Assembly (NCBI GenBank): GCA_014529385.2 | Contig: CM043965.1 | Coordinates: 10,238,912 to 10,302,911 of the forward strand | Reading direction: 5' to 3' | Origin: Adiantum capillus-veneris | Taxonomy: Eukaryota > Streptophyta > Polypodiopsida > Polypodiales > Pteridaceae | Length of the DNA stretch: 64,000 bases | Shown: positions 1 through 10,368 of the stretch, piece by piece | Numbering within the stretch: position 1 is the stretch's first letter | How the letters are laid out: each line of letters opens with the position of its first letter | Position numbers and translations under genes: made by a program | Notes under the pieces: generated by a model | Databases searched by the model: none | Told to the model about the DNA's origin: nothing | Seen by the model: the letters and a program-made list of their open reading frames with translations, nothing else

Positions 1-380
1 TCAACAATGCTACCTGCCCAATCTGCATCTGTATACCCATACAATGCTAATGGCACATCTGCTGCATAGAACAATGCGTAGTCAAGAGTCCATTGCACAG
101 ATCGAAGTGTGCGTCGTACTCCATCCAAATGTGGCTTCCTCGGAAGCTGCATGAACTGACTCTCCAAGCCTACTGTGTAGCTCAAGTCTGGCCTTGTGAT
201 AGTCAAGTAGATTAAACTACCCACAATCTTCCTGTACATCTTGACATCCTCAACAACATCAACCTTCTCTGCACTGAGCTTTGCATTCACATCCAAGGGA
301 ATGGAAATTGGCTTACAATCAGCCATACCATACTTTGACAACATGTCCAAAGCATATTGTCTCTGTTACAGCCATACACC
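1..380 (-). pseudogene. copia A: end of RT and start of RNase H
   Basis: The reading frame of the ORF at 381-2468 continues leftward through two stops (TAG, TAA) near 365-384 into recognisable copia sequence. The 'YRKIVGSLIYL' and 'TRPDLSYTVG' blocks follow the RT palm and connection region, and 'GYTDADWAGS' begins the RNase H domain with its first catalytic Asp. The domain is cut off by the window edge. The two closely spaced stops would separate RNase H from RT. Confidence 0.8.
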
Positions 381-2468
381 CTATGGAGTCATGATCACCT
401 CAATGCCAAGAAAGTAGCGTAACTCGCCCAAATCTTTCATTTCAAACTCCTGTTTGAGAAGACCCTTCACATGGTCAATCTCCATAGCATTGTCACCCAC
501 AATAATAAGGTCATCTACATATATGGTAATGACCACAATCCCCACATCACTCTCACGTACATAGAGTGAATGATCAGCATGAGCTCTCCTAAACCCAATA
601 CTGACAAGATACTTGGCAATCCTGTCATACCATGCTCTAGAGCCCTGCTTCAAACCATACACAGCTTTGAGAATTCTGCATACATAATCTGGGTAACCTG
701 GATCGACATAACCAGGTGGCTGATCCATATACACTTCCTCTTGAAACTCACCATTCAAGAAGGCATTCTTTACATCCATTTGATGCATAATCCATCCTCT
801 AGATGCAGCCACTGCTATGACAGCTCTCACAGCCGTCATCTTTGCCACTGGAGCAAAGGTCTCCTCATAGTCTATGCCATACGTCTGTGCATAGCCCTTT
901 GCGACCAGCCTTGCCTTGTGACGCTCAATGTTACCATCAGCCTTATGCTTGGTTTTATACACCCATTTATAGCCAATAGCTTTCTTGCCACGTGGCAATG
1001 GCACCAACTCCCATGTGTCGTTTGCTTCCAATGCAGCCATCTCTTCATTCATTGCATCATCCCAATGCACATTTCCAACTGCATCCTCAAAACATGTGGG
1101 CTCCACATCCTGTATCACCTTAGCCATGTAGGCTTGGTGATGCGCTAGATATCCATCATAAGTCAATTTCTGAACTGGATTTCTGACTCTGTTAGATATG
1201 CGCGGTCTTGGGTCGCTCCTTTGCCCTCTAGCATCTTCTTGTACTTTCCTTACACCAGGTGTCCTAACAGCCGGAATTCCAAATTCCTCATCAAGACTTT
1301 GTTCAGAACCATCTAAATCCATGTCTACATGTGAAAACCCTGATGATGCATCAGCCATAAAGGGAGCTTCATCAACCTTTTCCTTTCCTTTTCGTGATAC
1401 ATTCCATGTACTTGTTGGTGGAGTAACCTGCGTACGTAGTCTACCATTCCATGGCTTCTCAACAGAGCCACGAGAAGACGACTCTTGTGGTCCACTCAAA
1501 ACCTGTGACTGTGGCCTCACATTTCGTACAACCACATCATCTTTTACATCAGCCCCAATAGTGCCATGTGCATTACTGTACCAGCTGCTCATCTCATCAA
1601 AGACTACATCTCTGCTCACTCGTAATTCTTGTGTAGTAGGATTGTAGCACCTGTACCCCTTTTGTTCAAGGCAATATCCCACAAGAATACATTTCTTTGC
1701 TTTAGGATCCAATTTCCTACGCAACTCATCTGGTACATGCACGTAAGCTATGCAGCCAAACACTTTCAAGTGTGCCAAATTAGGCTTTGTACCTGTAAAC
1801 TTTTCCTCAGGCGTTACATCATGTACCGCAGCTGTAGGTGTCCTGTTCATAATGTACACAGCTGTATTTACAGCTTCAGCCCAGAAAAAATGAGGCATGT
1901 TCTTCTCATTCATCAATGCACGTGCAACCTCTGCAATGTGCCTGTTTTTCCTTTCTGCGACCCCATTTTGCTGTGGGGTATATCTGCATGTAAACTGCCT
2001 GCGTATACCATGCATTCGCAGAAAATTTGAAAAATCGTTGGAGAAGTACTCTCCCCCTCCATCTGACCTCAATGTCTTGATTTGCATATCTGTCTCCTTC
2101 TCAATCATGACTTTGAAGTCCTGAAAGTGACCAAACACTTCACTTTTTTTACGCATGAAGTAGACCCATACTTTCCTTGTATGGTCATCAATGAAAGAGA
2201 CATAATACCTGCAACCATGTATACTTGTAGTATTGGTTGGACCCCAAACATCTGTGTGCACCACCTCAAGTGGCTTTTTACATACATTGCGCTCATGTGG
2301 AAATGAGCCCTTTGACTGTTTTTCAGACTGGCATGCTACACACACTTTATGCATACCATCGACCTTGAATTTGGGCAAACCTTTTACAATCTGTTTTGAT
2401 TGCATGCTGCACAATCTCTGCTCATTGACATGGCCAATGCGTTTGTGCCAAATGTCAACATCAGCCAC
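381..2468 (-). CDS. copia A pol: integrase + reverse transcriptase ORF (695 aa)
   Basis: Long open part of a copia polyprotein. The GAG-pre-integrase zinc finger is near the start (H8, H13, C43, C46). The integrase core has D73 (HTDVWGP), the second Asp about residue 136 (RSDGGGEY) and Glu about residue 172 (NGVAERKNR). A linker follows, then RVT_2 from about residue 485 (WELVPLPRGKKAIGYKWVY) with the catalytic YVDD at about residue 655. The product would process, copy and integrate the element's RNA in virus-like particles. The first Met is only the first ATG after an in-frame TAG at 2505, because this is the middle of a polyprotein. The ORF ends at a premature TAG at 381. Confidence 0.9.
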   Translation of the reverse strand: MADVDIWHKRIGHVNEQRLCSMQSKQIVKGLPKFKVDGMHKVCVACQSEKQSKGSFPHERNVCKKPLEVVHTDVWGPTNTTSIHGCRYYVSFIDDHTRKVWVYFMRKKSEVFGHFQDFKVMIEKETDMQIKTLRSDGGGEYFSNDFSNFLRMHGIRRQFTCRYTPQQNGVAERKNRHIAEVARALMNEKNMPHFFWAEAVNTAVYIMNRTPTAAVHDVTPEEKFTGTKPNLAHLKVFGCIAYVHVPDELRRKLDPKAKKCILVGYCLEQKGYRCYNPTTQELRVSRDVVFDEMSSWYSNAHGTIGADVKDDVVVRNVRPQSQVLSGPQESSSRGSVEKPWNGRLRTQVTPPTSTWNVSRKGKEKVDEAPFMADASSGFSHVDMDLDGSEQSLDEEFGIPAVRTPGVRKVQEDARGQRSDPRPRISNRVRNPVQKLTYDGYLAHHQAYMAKVIQDVEPTCFEDAVGNVHWDDAMNEEMAALEANDTWELVPLPRGKKAIGYKWVYKTKHKADGNIERHKARLVAKGYAQTYGIDYEETFAPVAKMTAVRAVIAVAASRGWIMHQMDVKNAFLNGEFQEEVYMDQPPGYVDPGYPDYVCRILKAVYGLKQGSRAWYDRIAKYLVSIGFRRAHADHSLYVRESDVGIVVITIYVDDLIIVGDNAMEIDHVKGLLKQEFEMKDLGELRYFLGIEVIMTP

Positions 2469-2504
2469 AACACCTGTGCCCTGTGCAAATAAAGCAGCTT
2501 TTAC

Positions 2505-3194
2505 CTAAGGTATGTCTACATTCAGGGTAAAGATTCTACCCAAACATTTGCCCTCTCTGATCAGCTTACAGCCATTCTGGAAATCTTCTACATAACAACC
2601 ATTTGGATTGAAGCGAACCTGCAAACCCTGCTCAAACATTTGTCCAACAGAAACAAGATTCTTTGTAATGTTTGGGACATGAAGTACATTTGCTAAGTAC
2701 TTTGATTTCCCACTCTTCGTATCTAGAGGTATGTCCCCTACATGAACAATGGGGTGAGCTGTGTCATCTCCCGTCTGCACATAGCCTGACAAATCTGGTT
2801 TGCGCATATCTCTAAACCACTCTCCACGAGACGTCATGTGATTAGAGGCACCTGAATCCACATACCGAACATCATCTTGGGTGGAATTCTCTGCAGTCAT
2901 TGTATTCATTACATGCTGCATAACAAACATGCGCTCGTTTTTGCTGTCATCTGCATCTCTGCTAGTAGATGCATAGTTGCCCTGTTCTCTCTTTCCACTT
3001 GCTTTTCCCTTTGGACAGTCACGTGACATGTGACCTCTTTCACCACAAGTCAAACATTCTCTGCTATCTGCAGTATGTTGCTGCATGCTTGATCTTGCAC
3101 CACGACCTCTTTGACTCCCCCTGCCTTGAGACTGGTTTCCCTTGCCACCTGTATTGTTTTGATTTGATTGACCTCTTGAAATTGGCCCTTGCAA
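2505..3194 (-). pseudogene. copia A: gag C-terminus (zinc knuckle) and protease
   Basis: An RG/Q-rich basic segment leads to one CCHC knuckle, CLTCGERGHMSRDC (CX2CX4HX4C), the nucleocapsid RNA-binding motif. It is followed by the aspartic protease motif YVDSGASNHM and the usual downstream block (VLHVPNITKNLVSVGQ). It is in the same frame as the pol ORF at 381-2468, separated by a TAG at 2505, and out of frame with upstream gag, so a frameshift lies near 3190. It is best read as the broken middle of one gag-pol gene. Confidence 0.88.
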
Positions 3195-3883
3195 CCCCTT
3201 GGGCCTCGACCACGACCTCTACCTCTACCTCTGTTGGAGTTAGAATAGAAGGCCTGTTCAGAATTATTTCTGCCATGAGAAGAAGATGTGTCAAGGTTCT
3301 TCTCCTCAAGAATAAGCATAGAAATCAAATCTTGGAACACGGGGATATCGTCTCTTGTATTCATGGAAGACCTGAAATGTACATACTCATCTCCTAGACC
3401 ATCCAAGCATGTACGGACAATGTCATCGTCTTCCATTGAGACTTTAATAGATCCAAGAGCCTCAATGATACTCTTGATCTTCAAGGCATAATCATTGATG
3501 GAGAGGTTGTTCCTCTTAACCTAATTTAGCTCCGACTTTAGTTGAAGCTTCCCGGCCTTGGAGTTCACCTCGAACACTCTGCCTAGGTTTTTCCATGCAA
3601 TGGCGGGGGTTTCAGCATCCTGTAGATAGCCCATCATGCCATCTGTGATGCTCATAGAAATCCAATACATCACTTTGCTCTGGCCTTGTTGCCAGTCCCT
3701 CAAAGCTTTCCTTTGTTCTGCTGTAGCATTTGCCTCGGGAATCTCTGGTTCCTTTTCATTGTCTCCTTCTACATAGTCCCAATAACCTTTTCCTTTTAGG
3801 AAATTTGTTATTCTGAACTTCCATGCAGGGTAGTTATTTTTCTCAAGCTTCTCAGTAACAATCTGACTGAAACCGTCAGACAT
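3195..3883 (-). pseudogene. copia A: gag N-terminal and UBN2 part
   Basis: Starts MSDGFSQIVTEKLEKNNYPAW, a typical copia gag start followed by the FLKGKGYWDYVEG block. The UBN2-like capsid region continues (IIEALGSIKVSMEDDDIVRT, LISMLILEE). The two open pieces (3521-3883 and the part from 3484 leftward) share a frame and are separated by a TAG at 3521. The RG-rich stretch near 3200-3250 then shifts frame into the zinc-knuckle ORF. The ATG at 3883 is a sensible gag start, about 230 bp from the PBS. Confidence 0.85.
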
Positions 3884-4112
3884 CTTGAAGCACTAAGACA
3901 AAATAGCTACAATCTGCAAAAGCCTGCAAATCTGTTGAACCTGCTATCGTGGTACCTGTAACGCTTTCTACACTCAACGAGTAGCCACAATCAAGCGTAC
4001 ATACAACCACTGTACTTGTACAGTAAATCTCTGTGTACTGCACTTTGGAGACCTGTTCAGAAACTTGTGATTGTGATGCTCTTTCTCTCTTAGCCTCTCT
4101 TGCTTGCACCAA

Positions 4113-4124
4113 GCTCTGATACCA
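4113..4124 (-). promoter_or_regulatory. PBS of copia A (tRNA-iMet type)
   Basis: On the minus strand the sequence reads TGGTATCAGAGC, the standard plant copia primer-binding site complementary to the 3' end of initiator tRNA-Met. It abuts the LTR end (..TTACA) directly. It fixes the element's orientation and the inner boundary of its 5' LTR. Confidence 0.92.
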
Positions 4125-4436
4125 TGTAAAGAAAGAGGATGCAAGAGAGCTACACAAGACAAGCACAAAGCACACAGAGATGGAAAGCTTCTTCTTCTTT
4201 TCACAGAAAAGAGAGTACAAAATGACTAAGTGCTAAAACGGAAAAGTATACATGCGGTCACTAAGTGTGAACTCGCTAGAAGCGTACTAGGCTGGCACTA
4301 TAAGTGTAGTCCAGCTGTAGAATCACTAGCAGAGATCCTCCGTGTCGGTCACCTAACGCGCCAGTGAGTAAATGTCGTAAGCGGCCAAGACCCGTAGTGG
4401 ATACCAGCTCAAGATGTAGAGCTCAACATCTCAACA
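4125..4436 (-). repeat. 5' LTR of copia A
   Basis: The inner end is fixed by the PBS (minus-strand ..CTTTACA). The outer end is placed at a CA in the run TCAACAACA at 4431-4439, giving a minus-strand start of TGTTG... and about 310 bp. The outer end is uncertain by a few bases because the partner LTR is outside the window. The 56 bp between it and the next element show nothing recognisable. Confidence 0.65.
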
Positions 4437-4687
4437 ACAAATTCATGATAAGTCGTTAGTTTGGCTCTATTGCAATTCAACTCCATACGTGGTGATAGCC
4501 GATTCTCAGAAATCAAAGAAAAAAAAAGGAAAAAGATTATCTTTCCACTGCCTAAGCCTTGGCCACACCGTCCGAAGGCTCGGCAATGCCCTGGCCAACC
4601 TCACGGCCCTAGCTCGTCCATACCCTAGCCTAGCAGGCCGCCATCTGTCTCTCCCTCTTGTTTTATTCCCCTGGCGAGCCGTCGTAA

Positions 4688-4689
<2 letters not shown>

Positions 4690-4734
<45 letters not shown>

Positions 4735-4804
4735 TCTCTCCCCTTCGATCCAGCTCTCTTCCCCTCTCTCTGAGCAAAGGCCCCGCGGGCATGGAAGGAA
4801 ATAT

Positions 4805-4878
<74 letters not shown>

Positions 4879-5313
4879 CCCTACACACCTCCCTCTTCCC
4901 CTCTCCCCCTTCTCGGCACCCACTCTCTCTCCCTCATCCACTCCTTCTCTCTCGCTGACAACTCGCTCTCTCTATAGCTCTTATCAGCGGCCCACATGGC
5001 GCAGTGCTCGGCCATCCTCTCTCTCTATCTCCCTCGTTGCCTACAAGAAGCCGAAGTCTCTCTCTCTCTCTCTCATCCACACACACACACTCAGCCTTAC
5101 CTTCTCATTCCCCTGGCCCGCTATTCCCTCTCCCTCTCCCCCCACCCTATTGACTCTCTCCCCTCCTCTCGTTTCTTGAGATACCATGCAAAACAAGATA
5201 ATAATATTCTCTCTCTCTCACCACACACCCCTACCCTTACCCCACTTCGTCACATGCCCCCCCCCCCCCCCTCTCTCGCTCTCTGTCGGCCGCCGCAGGC
5301 TGGCCCAAGCCCA

Positions 5314-5382
<69 letters not shown>

Positions 5383-5514
5383 CACTCCCGGTTAAGCCTG
5401 TGAAGGCGCGCATATAATATCTCTCACTCTCTCTTATCCACACACAGACAACCCCACCAGCTCACCCCATCTCCCTTTCTCTCTCGCGCTGTGCTCATAG
5501 CCCACAAGCAGCCC

Positions 5515-5582
<68 letters not shown>

Positions 5583-5870
5583 CCGAAGGCGTGCCGCAAA
5601 GTAAACAGAGACTCTCTCTCTCTATCACACACACACACACACACCTCAACCCTTGCCATTCCCCCACCCGCTCGCTCACGTCCACGCCCACCCTCAACCT
5701 GTGTAGGCAAACACGCCAAGCATGCACGATAAATAAATAAATAAATATATAACTAATATTCCCCTTATACCTCTGTTCCCACACACACACACGCTCACGT
5801 ATACAAACACACACATACACACACACACACCCCCCCTCATCTTACGCTCTCTCACCATCTCTCTCTCGGC
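4690..5870. repeat. Microsatellite cluster inside the left long LTR
   Basis: Successive (CT)n tracts at about 4690-4730, 4810-4873, 5058-5083, 5318-5379 and 5518-5579; C15 at 5257-5271; (AC)n tracts at about 5627-5644 and 5780-5830. All open frames here are shadows of the dinucleotide repeats (Ser-Leu or Arg-Glu runs), not genes. Confidence 0.95.
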
Positions 5871-6428
5871 TCGATAATTGATATCCCGTGCACACCATAC
5901 ACAATTACATATACCCATACATATAAGCACTCACAAGCACATACACATACATACATAAATACACGGCACGCGGACCCATATACACATAACACGCACACAT
6001 ATACGAACGCACCAAAAAAAAGTAAAAAACCGAAGGACATCGATGTCATCAACAAAAAGAGGCGGTCTAGTCACGCTACGCCGACACCAAAACAAGCAAA
6101 CACGTCGAAGGCATGCCTCGGTCGACCCCGAAAGTGACGAATGCGCTACACCGACGCACCAGTGAGGCCGCCATTCACCGACATCGCATCCACGACGCCC
6201 TCTTCAGTAAAAACTGTAGGTTATCCTCATTTTTCCTAGTTTCAAACCATATCTTGTAAAAAATCCCAAATTTGTAAATTCATCTCTCTAGGTGATGGTC
6301 ACAAAGGCCCACCTAGAGGTTTTCCTTATAATATTTCCCAAGACAAAGCAAGGGTCAACCACCCAGGGCCCACCGCCTTGCTTTGTCTCCCTTGATTAGA
6401 TTACCCTAATCTAAAGCAGCCATCACCT

Positions 6429-6435
6429 ATAAAAA
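6429..6435 (+). promoter_or_regulatory. TATA-like box of the long LTR
   Basis: TATAAAA sits in a non-microsatellite part of the LTR, within a conserved context (CATCACC before, CACTGAGAGG after). The same box is present in the right LTR at 13000-13006. It is the best candidate core promoter, about 630 bp before the LTR end. Confidence 0.5.
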
Positions 6436-6814
6436 AAAACACTGAGAGGTCACGATCGGGGGGGGGGGCAAGTTCATCAGAGGTTAGTACTTGGTAGTAT
6501 TTTGATGGGAGGGATTGGCAACATTTGCACCACGAGAGAGGGGACTTAGTGTAGTGATTTTCTTTGGGAATTTGTACTATGTGAAGAAGCTATGTCTACA
6601 TCTCGACTCCAACGGTCGATGCACACACACTCATGTTACCAAGCTTTTGTGTCAGTGAGTCATCTCTAGAGAACGCACCAAGTAGGCTCACTACTTCTCC
6701 CTCTCTCTCTCTATCACCATGATTTGCCACCTCGCTGGCAATAAGGTTGCTGTAAATATTGCAAGAGAATAATTCTCCCTCACATCCCCGAGGGTTTTCA
6801 TCACCTGTCTATTC

Positions 6815-6817
<3 letters not shown>

Positions 6818-6895
<78 letters not shown>

Positions 6896-6908
6896 GTGTG
6901 TGTGTGTA
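6818..6908. repeat. Compound (CT)n(TA)n(TG)n microsatellite
   Basis: About 45 bp of CT passes into about 29 bp of TA and then about 16 bp of TG. The corresponding place in the right LTR (13380-13396) has only (TG)8, so this is a copy-specific expansion after insertion, or a contraction in the other LTR. Confidence 0.93.
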
Positions 6909-7065
6909 CAATTCGTGATATTTCAAATCACCGTTATCTGCGTCCTATCCACTCAAAGCTAGGTGGTGCCCCCTGTTCGCTTCACCGTGACCGGCTTGCA
7001 GCGTGCATCGGCTCCCGACATTTTAGAGGCTGTCAGGGTTCATGTCGCGCCTTGCACTCGTCATT

Positions 7066-7081
7066 TGGTGCCCCCACAGAG
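7066..7081 (+). promoter_or_regulatory. Putative PBS of the LARD-like element
   Basis: TGGTGCCCCCACAG begins two bases after the LTR end at 7063. A PBS must start with TGG, complementary to tRNA CCA. The matching tRNA cannot be named from memory, so the assignment rests on position. Confidence 0.55.
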
Positions 7082-7138
7082 GAGGGCTTCTAAGAAACCT
7101 TCAGTTTACAATGTTGAAAGCAACGCACCCCATCAATC

Positions 7139-7378
7139 ATGGACGAATGGCTGAAGGAATTCTCTAACTGGAGGACGGAAGAGGAGGAGACTAAGGAGGC
7201 ACTAGCCGCGTTCATTGAAGTACTATTGCCAGGCTGTAGTGTCTTCAATATTCAAGAGGTAAGCTCCCCATCTCATGTTACTCGTTCTAACCACAAATTG
7301 GGAGCATCAGGTTGGAGGCCTATGAAGTGCTATCACTGTTGTCGACCAAAACACACTGTCAATGAGTGCCAGCAATGA
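7139..7378 (+). CDS. Small ORF with a C-terminal CCHC zinc knuckle (79 aa)
   Basis: First ATG ORF after the putative PBS. It has an acidic N-terminal half (residues 1-30, rich in Glu) and ends with CYHCCRPKHTVNEC, a complete CX2CX4HX4C knuckle just before the TGA. Such knuckles are the RNA-binding motif of retroelement nucleocapsid. Here it lies 5' of the capsid-like region (8460-8990), the reverse of the normal gag order. It may be an independent nucleocapsid-like protein or a rearranged fragment of gag. Confidence 0.5.
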   Translation: MDEWLKEFSNWRTEEEETKEALAAFIEVLLPGCSVFNIQEVSSPSHVTRSNHKLGASGWRPMKCYHCCRPKHTVNECQQ

Positions 7379-7564
7379 AGGCAATGAAAGCGCTAAAATC
7401 ATCTAAATCGACATTCACCGTGAGGAAGTCATCCATATCAAAGCAGGAAAGAAAACGGTAAGGCCTCTCTTTCCTAAGGAAACTGCAATCAAAGGTATAA
7501 CCTCTACTCCAAAATGGCTTAAAGGGGCTGCTCGAGCCAAAGGTAAGGAAAGGCTAAGCCAATC

Positions 7565-8104
7565 ATGAAACACATGACCCCAAAGAAAGAAGCATCTGGC
7601 CAAGCAAGTGCTTCAAGTTCGGAAAGCCGGGTCGTACCCAGTTTGCCAAAGAGAAGGTCATCCGAGGCTAAGCGGCGGAAGGTCGCCTACCGATTTTCAC
7701 GACGCATGCGAGTACTACCAGTCCATTTCGACAATCCTGAAGTAGAAGTGGTAAGAAGGTTCCCATGCCCTAAGGAAGAGTGGTTTCGCTACTGCTCTTG
7801 CTGTTTTGGAAGACGGGTAGAGGGTCTTCCTCCTCTCCCCGTACAGCTCATCCTGAAGAAGCTCTCCACCACAGGTGAAACCTAGTGGGCTGGAGACGAA
7901 TTACAACTGAATGGAGTGGGATTCATGCAACACGCCGACTACGGTAATTATCTACAGTTGCTGCTAGCCAAAAGGCTGGGAGTAGTCAGACACGTCGCCA
8001 TCACCCCGTACGTGTTGAGCGACGAAGGAAAAGTAGAGCCTATGAAAGGCGACGGCCTCCTGTGGATGTGCCTACTCATCAACACCGGCACGGTAAGAGT
8101 ATAA
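7565..8104 (+). pseudogene. Unrecognised basic ORF with one in-frame TAG
   Basis: A single frame runs from 7565 to 8104 with one TAG at 7883-7885. The N-terminal third is Ser/Lys/Arg-rich (PKRRSSEAKRRKVAYRFSRR), like a nuclear or nucleic-acid-binding tail. The remainder (GFMQHADYGNYLQLLLAKRL...) matches no family I recognise. It is in the same frame as the zinc-knuckle ORF at 7139, but the stretch between has several stops. It may be retroelement leader protein or captured host sequence. Confidence 0.35.
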
Positions 8105-8383
8105 GTAAGTGCTCCACCCTTTGTGCATGATGGAAAACGGGCCAACAACGTTTCTGTTTAGATTTCTGCAGCATATGCATGTGAATATTTATGTAGATAG
8201 GAAGATCTTCTACCAACAGAAGATTGTGTATTCGTTCGACGTTGCAGTGCTAGGAGATTTCTCCCCAAACCCTATCATTCTCCCCATATTGGATTACCAC
8301 CACTCCTTCAATGTTTTCATCTTTATCCTATTTTAATCTATCCGCCCAACCCTGTAAAAAGCCGCTATGAGCCGCTATTGTCA

Positions 8384-8386
<3 letters not shown>

Positions 8387-8433
<47 letters not shown>
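8387..8433. repeat. (TA)n microsatellite
   Basis: About 23 uninterrupted TA units just upstream of the gag-like ORF. Confidence 0.97.
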
Positions 8434-8435
<2 letters not shown>

Positions 8436-8459
8436 TCTGTAATTTCCTGAGTTACTACT

Positions 8460-8990
8460 ATGGCAAGTGTTTCTTTCCCCATGTTCAATGGAAAGAAGGG
8501 AGAAGATGTCACCACCGACTTTTTGAATGATTTCGACATCGCTTGTGTGGTTTCCAACAAGGATGACGACGCGTTACGGCTACGAATTTTTCCTCTATTG
8601 ATGAAAGTAGAGGCCAAGCCTTGGTACAATGCTTTGACCCAGGCTACCAAAAATGCATGGGATGTGTTATGTGTTGCCTTTGTGAAGAGGTTTGGTGGAG
8701 GTACAACCTCGGAGAAGCTATAGCAGCTACTGACAGAATTAAAGCAGGGAGGTCTGCTAGAGTATGCCACCTACGAGTCCAAGTTTGTGGATTCGTGGGA
8801 GAGATGGGTTGCCTCACTGGAGGAAGGTGAAGGAGCGCTTAATTTCCTAAAGAAGGACCATTTCATTGTTGGCCTGTGGTCGTCGCTTAAAGAGAAGGTG
8901 AAGGGAAGGTTTCCTGCAACATATGAGTTGGCAGTAGAAGTAGCCTGCCTTAAAGACAAGAAGCTGCACATGCAAGCAAGATTCAACTAG
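8460..8990 (+). pseudogene. gag (retrotransposon capsid-like) with one internal UAG
   Basis: One frame from ATG 8460 to TAG 8990 (about 176 codons), interrupted only by TAG at 8721-8723. It resembles the Retrotrans_gag capsid fold of Ty3/gypsy elements: MASVSFPMFNGKKGEDVTTD, then LRLRIFPLLMKVEAKPWYNAL, WDVLCVAFVKRFGG, and after the stop QLLTELKQGGLLEYATYESK. The stop most likely arose by CAG to TAG, since the flanking residues read through smoothly. The following bases make UAG-CAG-CUA, which fits the CAR-YYA leaky-stop context of plant viruses. The protein would package the element's RNA. No pol follows. Confidence 0.72.
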
Positions 8991-9330
8991 TCAGAGGAAT
9001 CAAGCTCAGTCTGACTAACCCCAGTGACTGCAATAGCCGTTCATAGAGCCCAGTCGCATCACTACCCAACTCGAGAGTTTATCCGTGCATCTGGTGCAGC
9101 AAAGGCATGCACCTATCAAAAATCCAAAGCAAGGAAGAGGACAACGAAGGCAAAACCAAGAGTACTACTGCTATAATTACGGGGAAGACGGCCATGGCAT
9201 GTACTACTTCCCACATCCAAGAAGGCAGAATTTCAATAGAAGAAGGAGATAGAATCAGATCTCTCCACCAAGGGCGAGACCACCGCCACCCAGGCAACCA
9301 ATCTCACCTATTCAAATCCCACCACCGATC

Positions 9331-10368
9331 GTGCAACCACAGCTATCCCCACCAATTCAATTCCTACAGCCACCGATGCAACCACTGCCACAATCACCAC
9401 TTACACTCATCCTACACCCACCACCAATTGGTACCCGCACACCAAGTATCATTGGTCTTGCAGAAGAGGTCAAGATGAAGATAACAGAAGAAGGATCAAG
9501 CGAGAAGTTTGTTCAAAGGACTGAAGTAGTGGAACGAGAGGTTAAAGAATCAAAAGATTCTACCCCAGTGGGGGAGGTAAGTCAAGAAAATTGTGTTACA
9601 AATGTGAGTACATCTTTAACCCTAGATGAAATAGGCACCAAAGCGATCAATCGACAGCATTGGGCAGTAAGGGTAAGAAGGTGTAAAGTGTTGATCAGGC
9701 CTCGCGAGAGTAAGAGGAATGGAGAGGGCATGGAAGATACAAGAGAAGAGGAAGACTAGCCTGCTAGCAAGGCTTTGCAGAAGATGGACAACATATCAAG
9801 CAAAGGGGAGGACTTTGAAAACAGAAGCCTGTGCACCAGCATGGACCAAGGATAGTGTAGCAAGCTAAAGGAATCTTGCATCAAGGAAGTTTCACTAGAG
9901 GACCATAACAAAGAGATAAGTATGACTGAAGGTTTGGAGTTGGATATTGCTCCAAGGGCTTGGCAGCCGAGCAAGACTTTATTGCGTAGTGTCATAGGCT
10001 TAGAGATGGGTAATGCCTCTAGTCTTCTGAAAGGTGTTATAAACTTGGAGATGGGTAATGCCTCCAGTTTATGTGAGGGTGTTCAAAGTAAGTTTGATGA
10101 TCAATATGTTGCCAACCTTTTAAGGATGTTCCAGACTCCTCCACAACGCAACATTGTGTTTGCATGGGATGCATCAGACCTATGGCTATGGCTAGCTGCT
10201 ATAACATATAGAGATAAGATCAGCATGGAGATAAGAGTTAAGGAGCCATGGATAGACAAAAGGTTGATAAGGTGCAAGAATGAAGGCCTCATTCCCAATT
10301 TGGTGCAAGTTTTTACAAATAGTGCATCCTCTCTTTGGAGAGAGGTAAGTGATCATGTTTGTATTTAA
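9331..10368 (+). pseudogene. Unrecognised Pro-rich/charged ORF with two TAG stops
   Basis: One frame spans 9331-10368 with TAG at 9757-9759 and another near 9853. It begins with a Pro/Gln-rich segment (PPIQFLQPPMQPLPQSP), then a Glu/Lys-rich stretch. A tandem 15-residue repeat (xIxLEMGNASSLxxG) is encoded by two 45-bp units at 9991-10035 and 10036-10080. No known domain is recognised. It lies where pol would be in an autonomous element. Confidence 0.4.

Larger units (their letters stand above)
1..4436 (-). mobile_element. Ty1/copia element A, 5' part (3' LTR outside window)
   Basis: Reading leftward on the minus strand: an LTR at the right edge, a PBS matching initiator tRNA-Met, a leader of about 230 bp, gag with a CCHC knuckle, an aspartic protease with DSGA, integrase, RT with YVDD, and the start of RNase H at the window edge. 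The order gag-PR-INT-RT-RH is diagnostic of Ty1/copia. Stops and at least one frameshift show that the copy is dead. The 3' LTR lies left of position 1, so no LTR comparison is possible here. Confidence 0.93.
4493..7063 (+). repeat. 5' LTR of the LARD-like element (2571 bp)
   Basis: Aligned by eye with 10949-13551 over its full length. The first ~1.6 kb is dominated by (CT)n and (AC)n tracts and the last ~1 kb is ordinary sequence. A TATA-like box lies at 6429-6435. Compared with the right LTR it carries extra (CT)n(TA)n at 6818-6891 and a shorter poly-C run (15 against 21), so most differences are microsatellite length changes. Confidence 0.87.

Noticed and set aside
570-1148. Plus-strand 192-aa ORF
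   Set aside because: Antisense shadow of copia A RT, whose minus-strand frame has clear RT motifs.
4113-4124. tRNA gene fragments at the GGTATCAGAGC sites
   Set aside because: Only 12-18 nt match a tRNA 3' end and each abuts an LTR, so they are primer-binding sites. No cloverleaf is present.
4625-5719. Open frames of Arg-Glu or Ser-Leu runs over (CT)n tracts, in both long LTRs
   Set aside because: Translations of dinucleotide repeats; present in several frames at once with no other coding feature.
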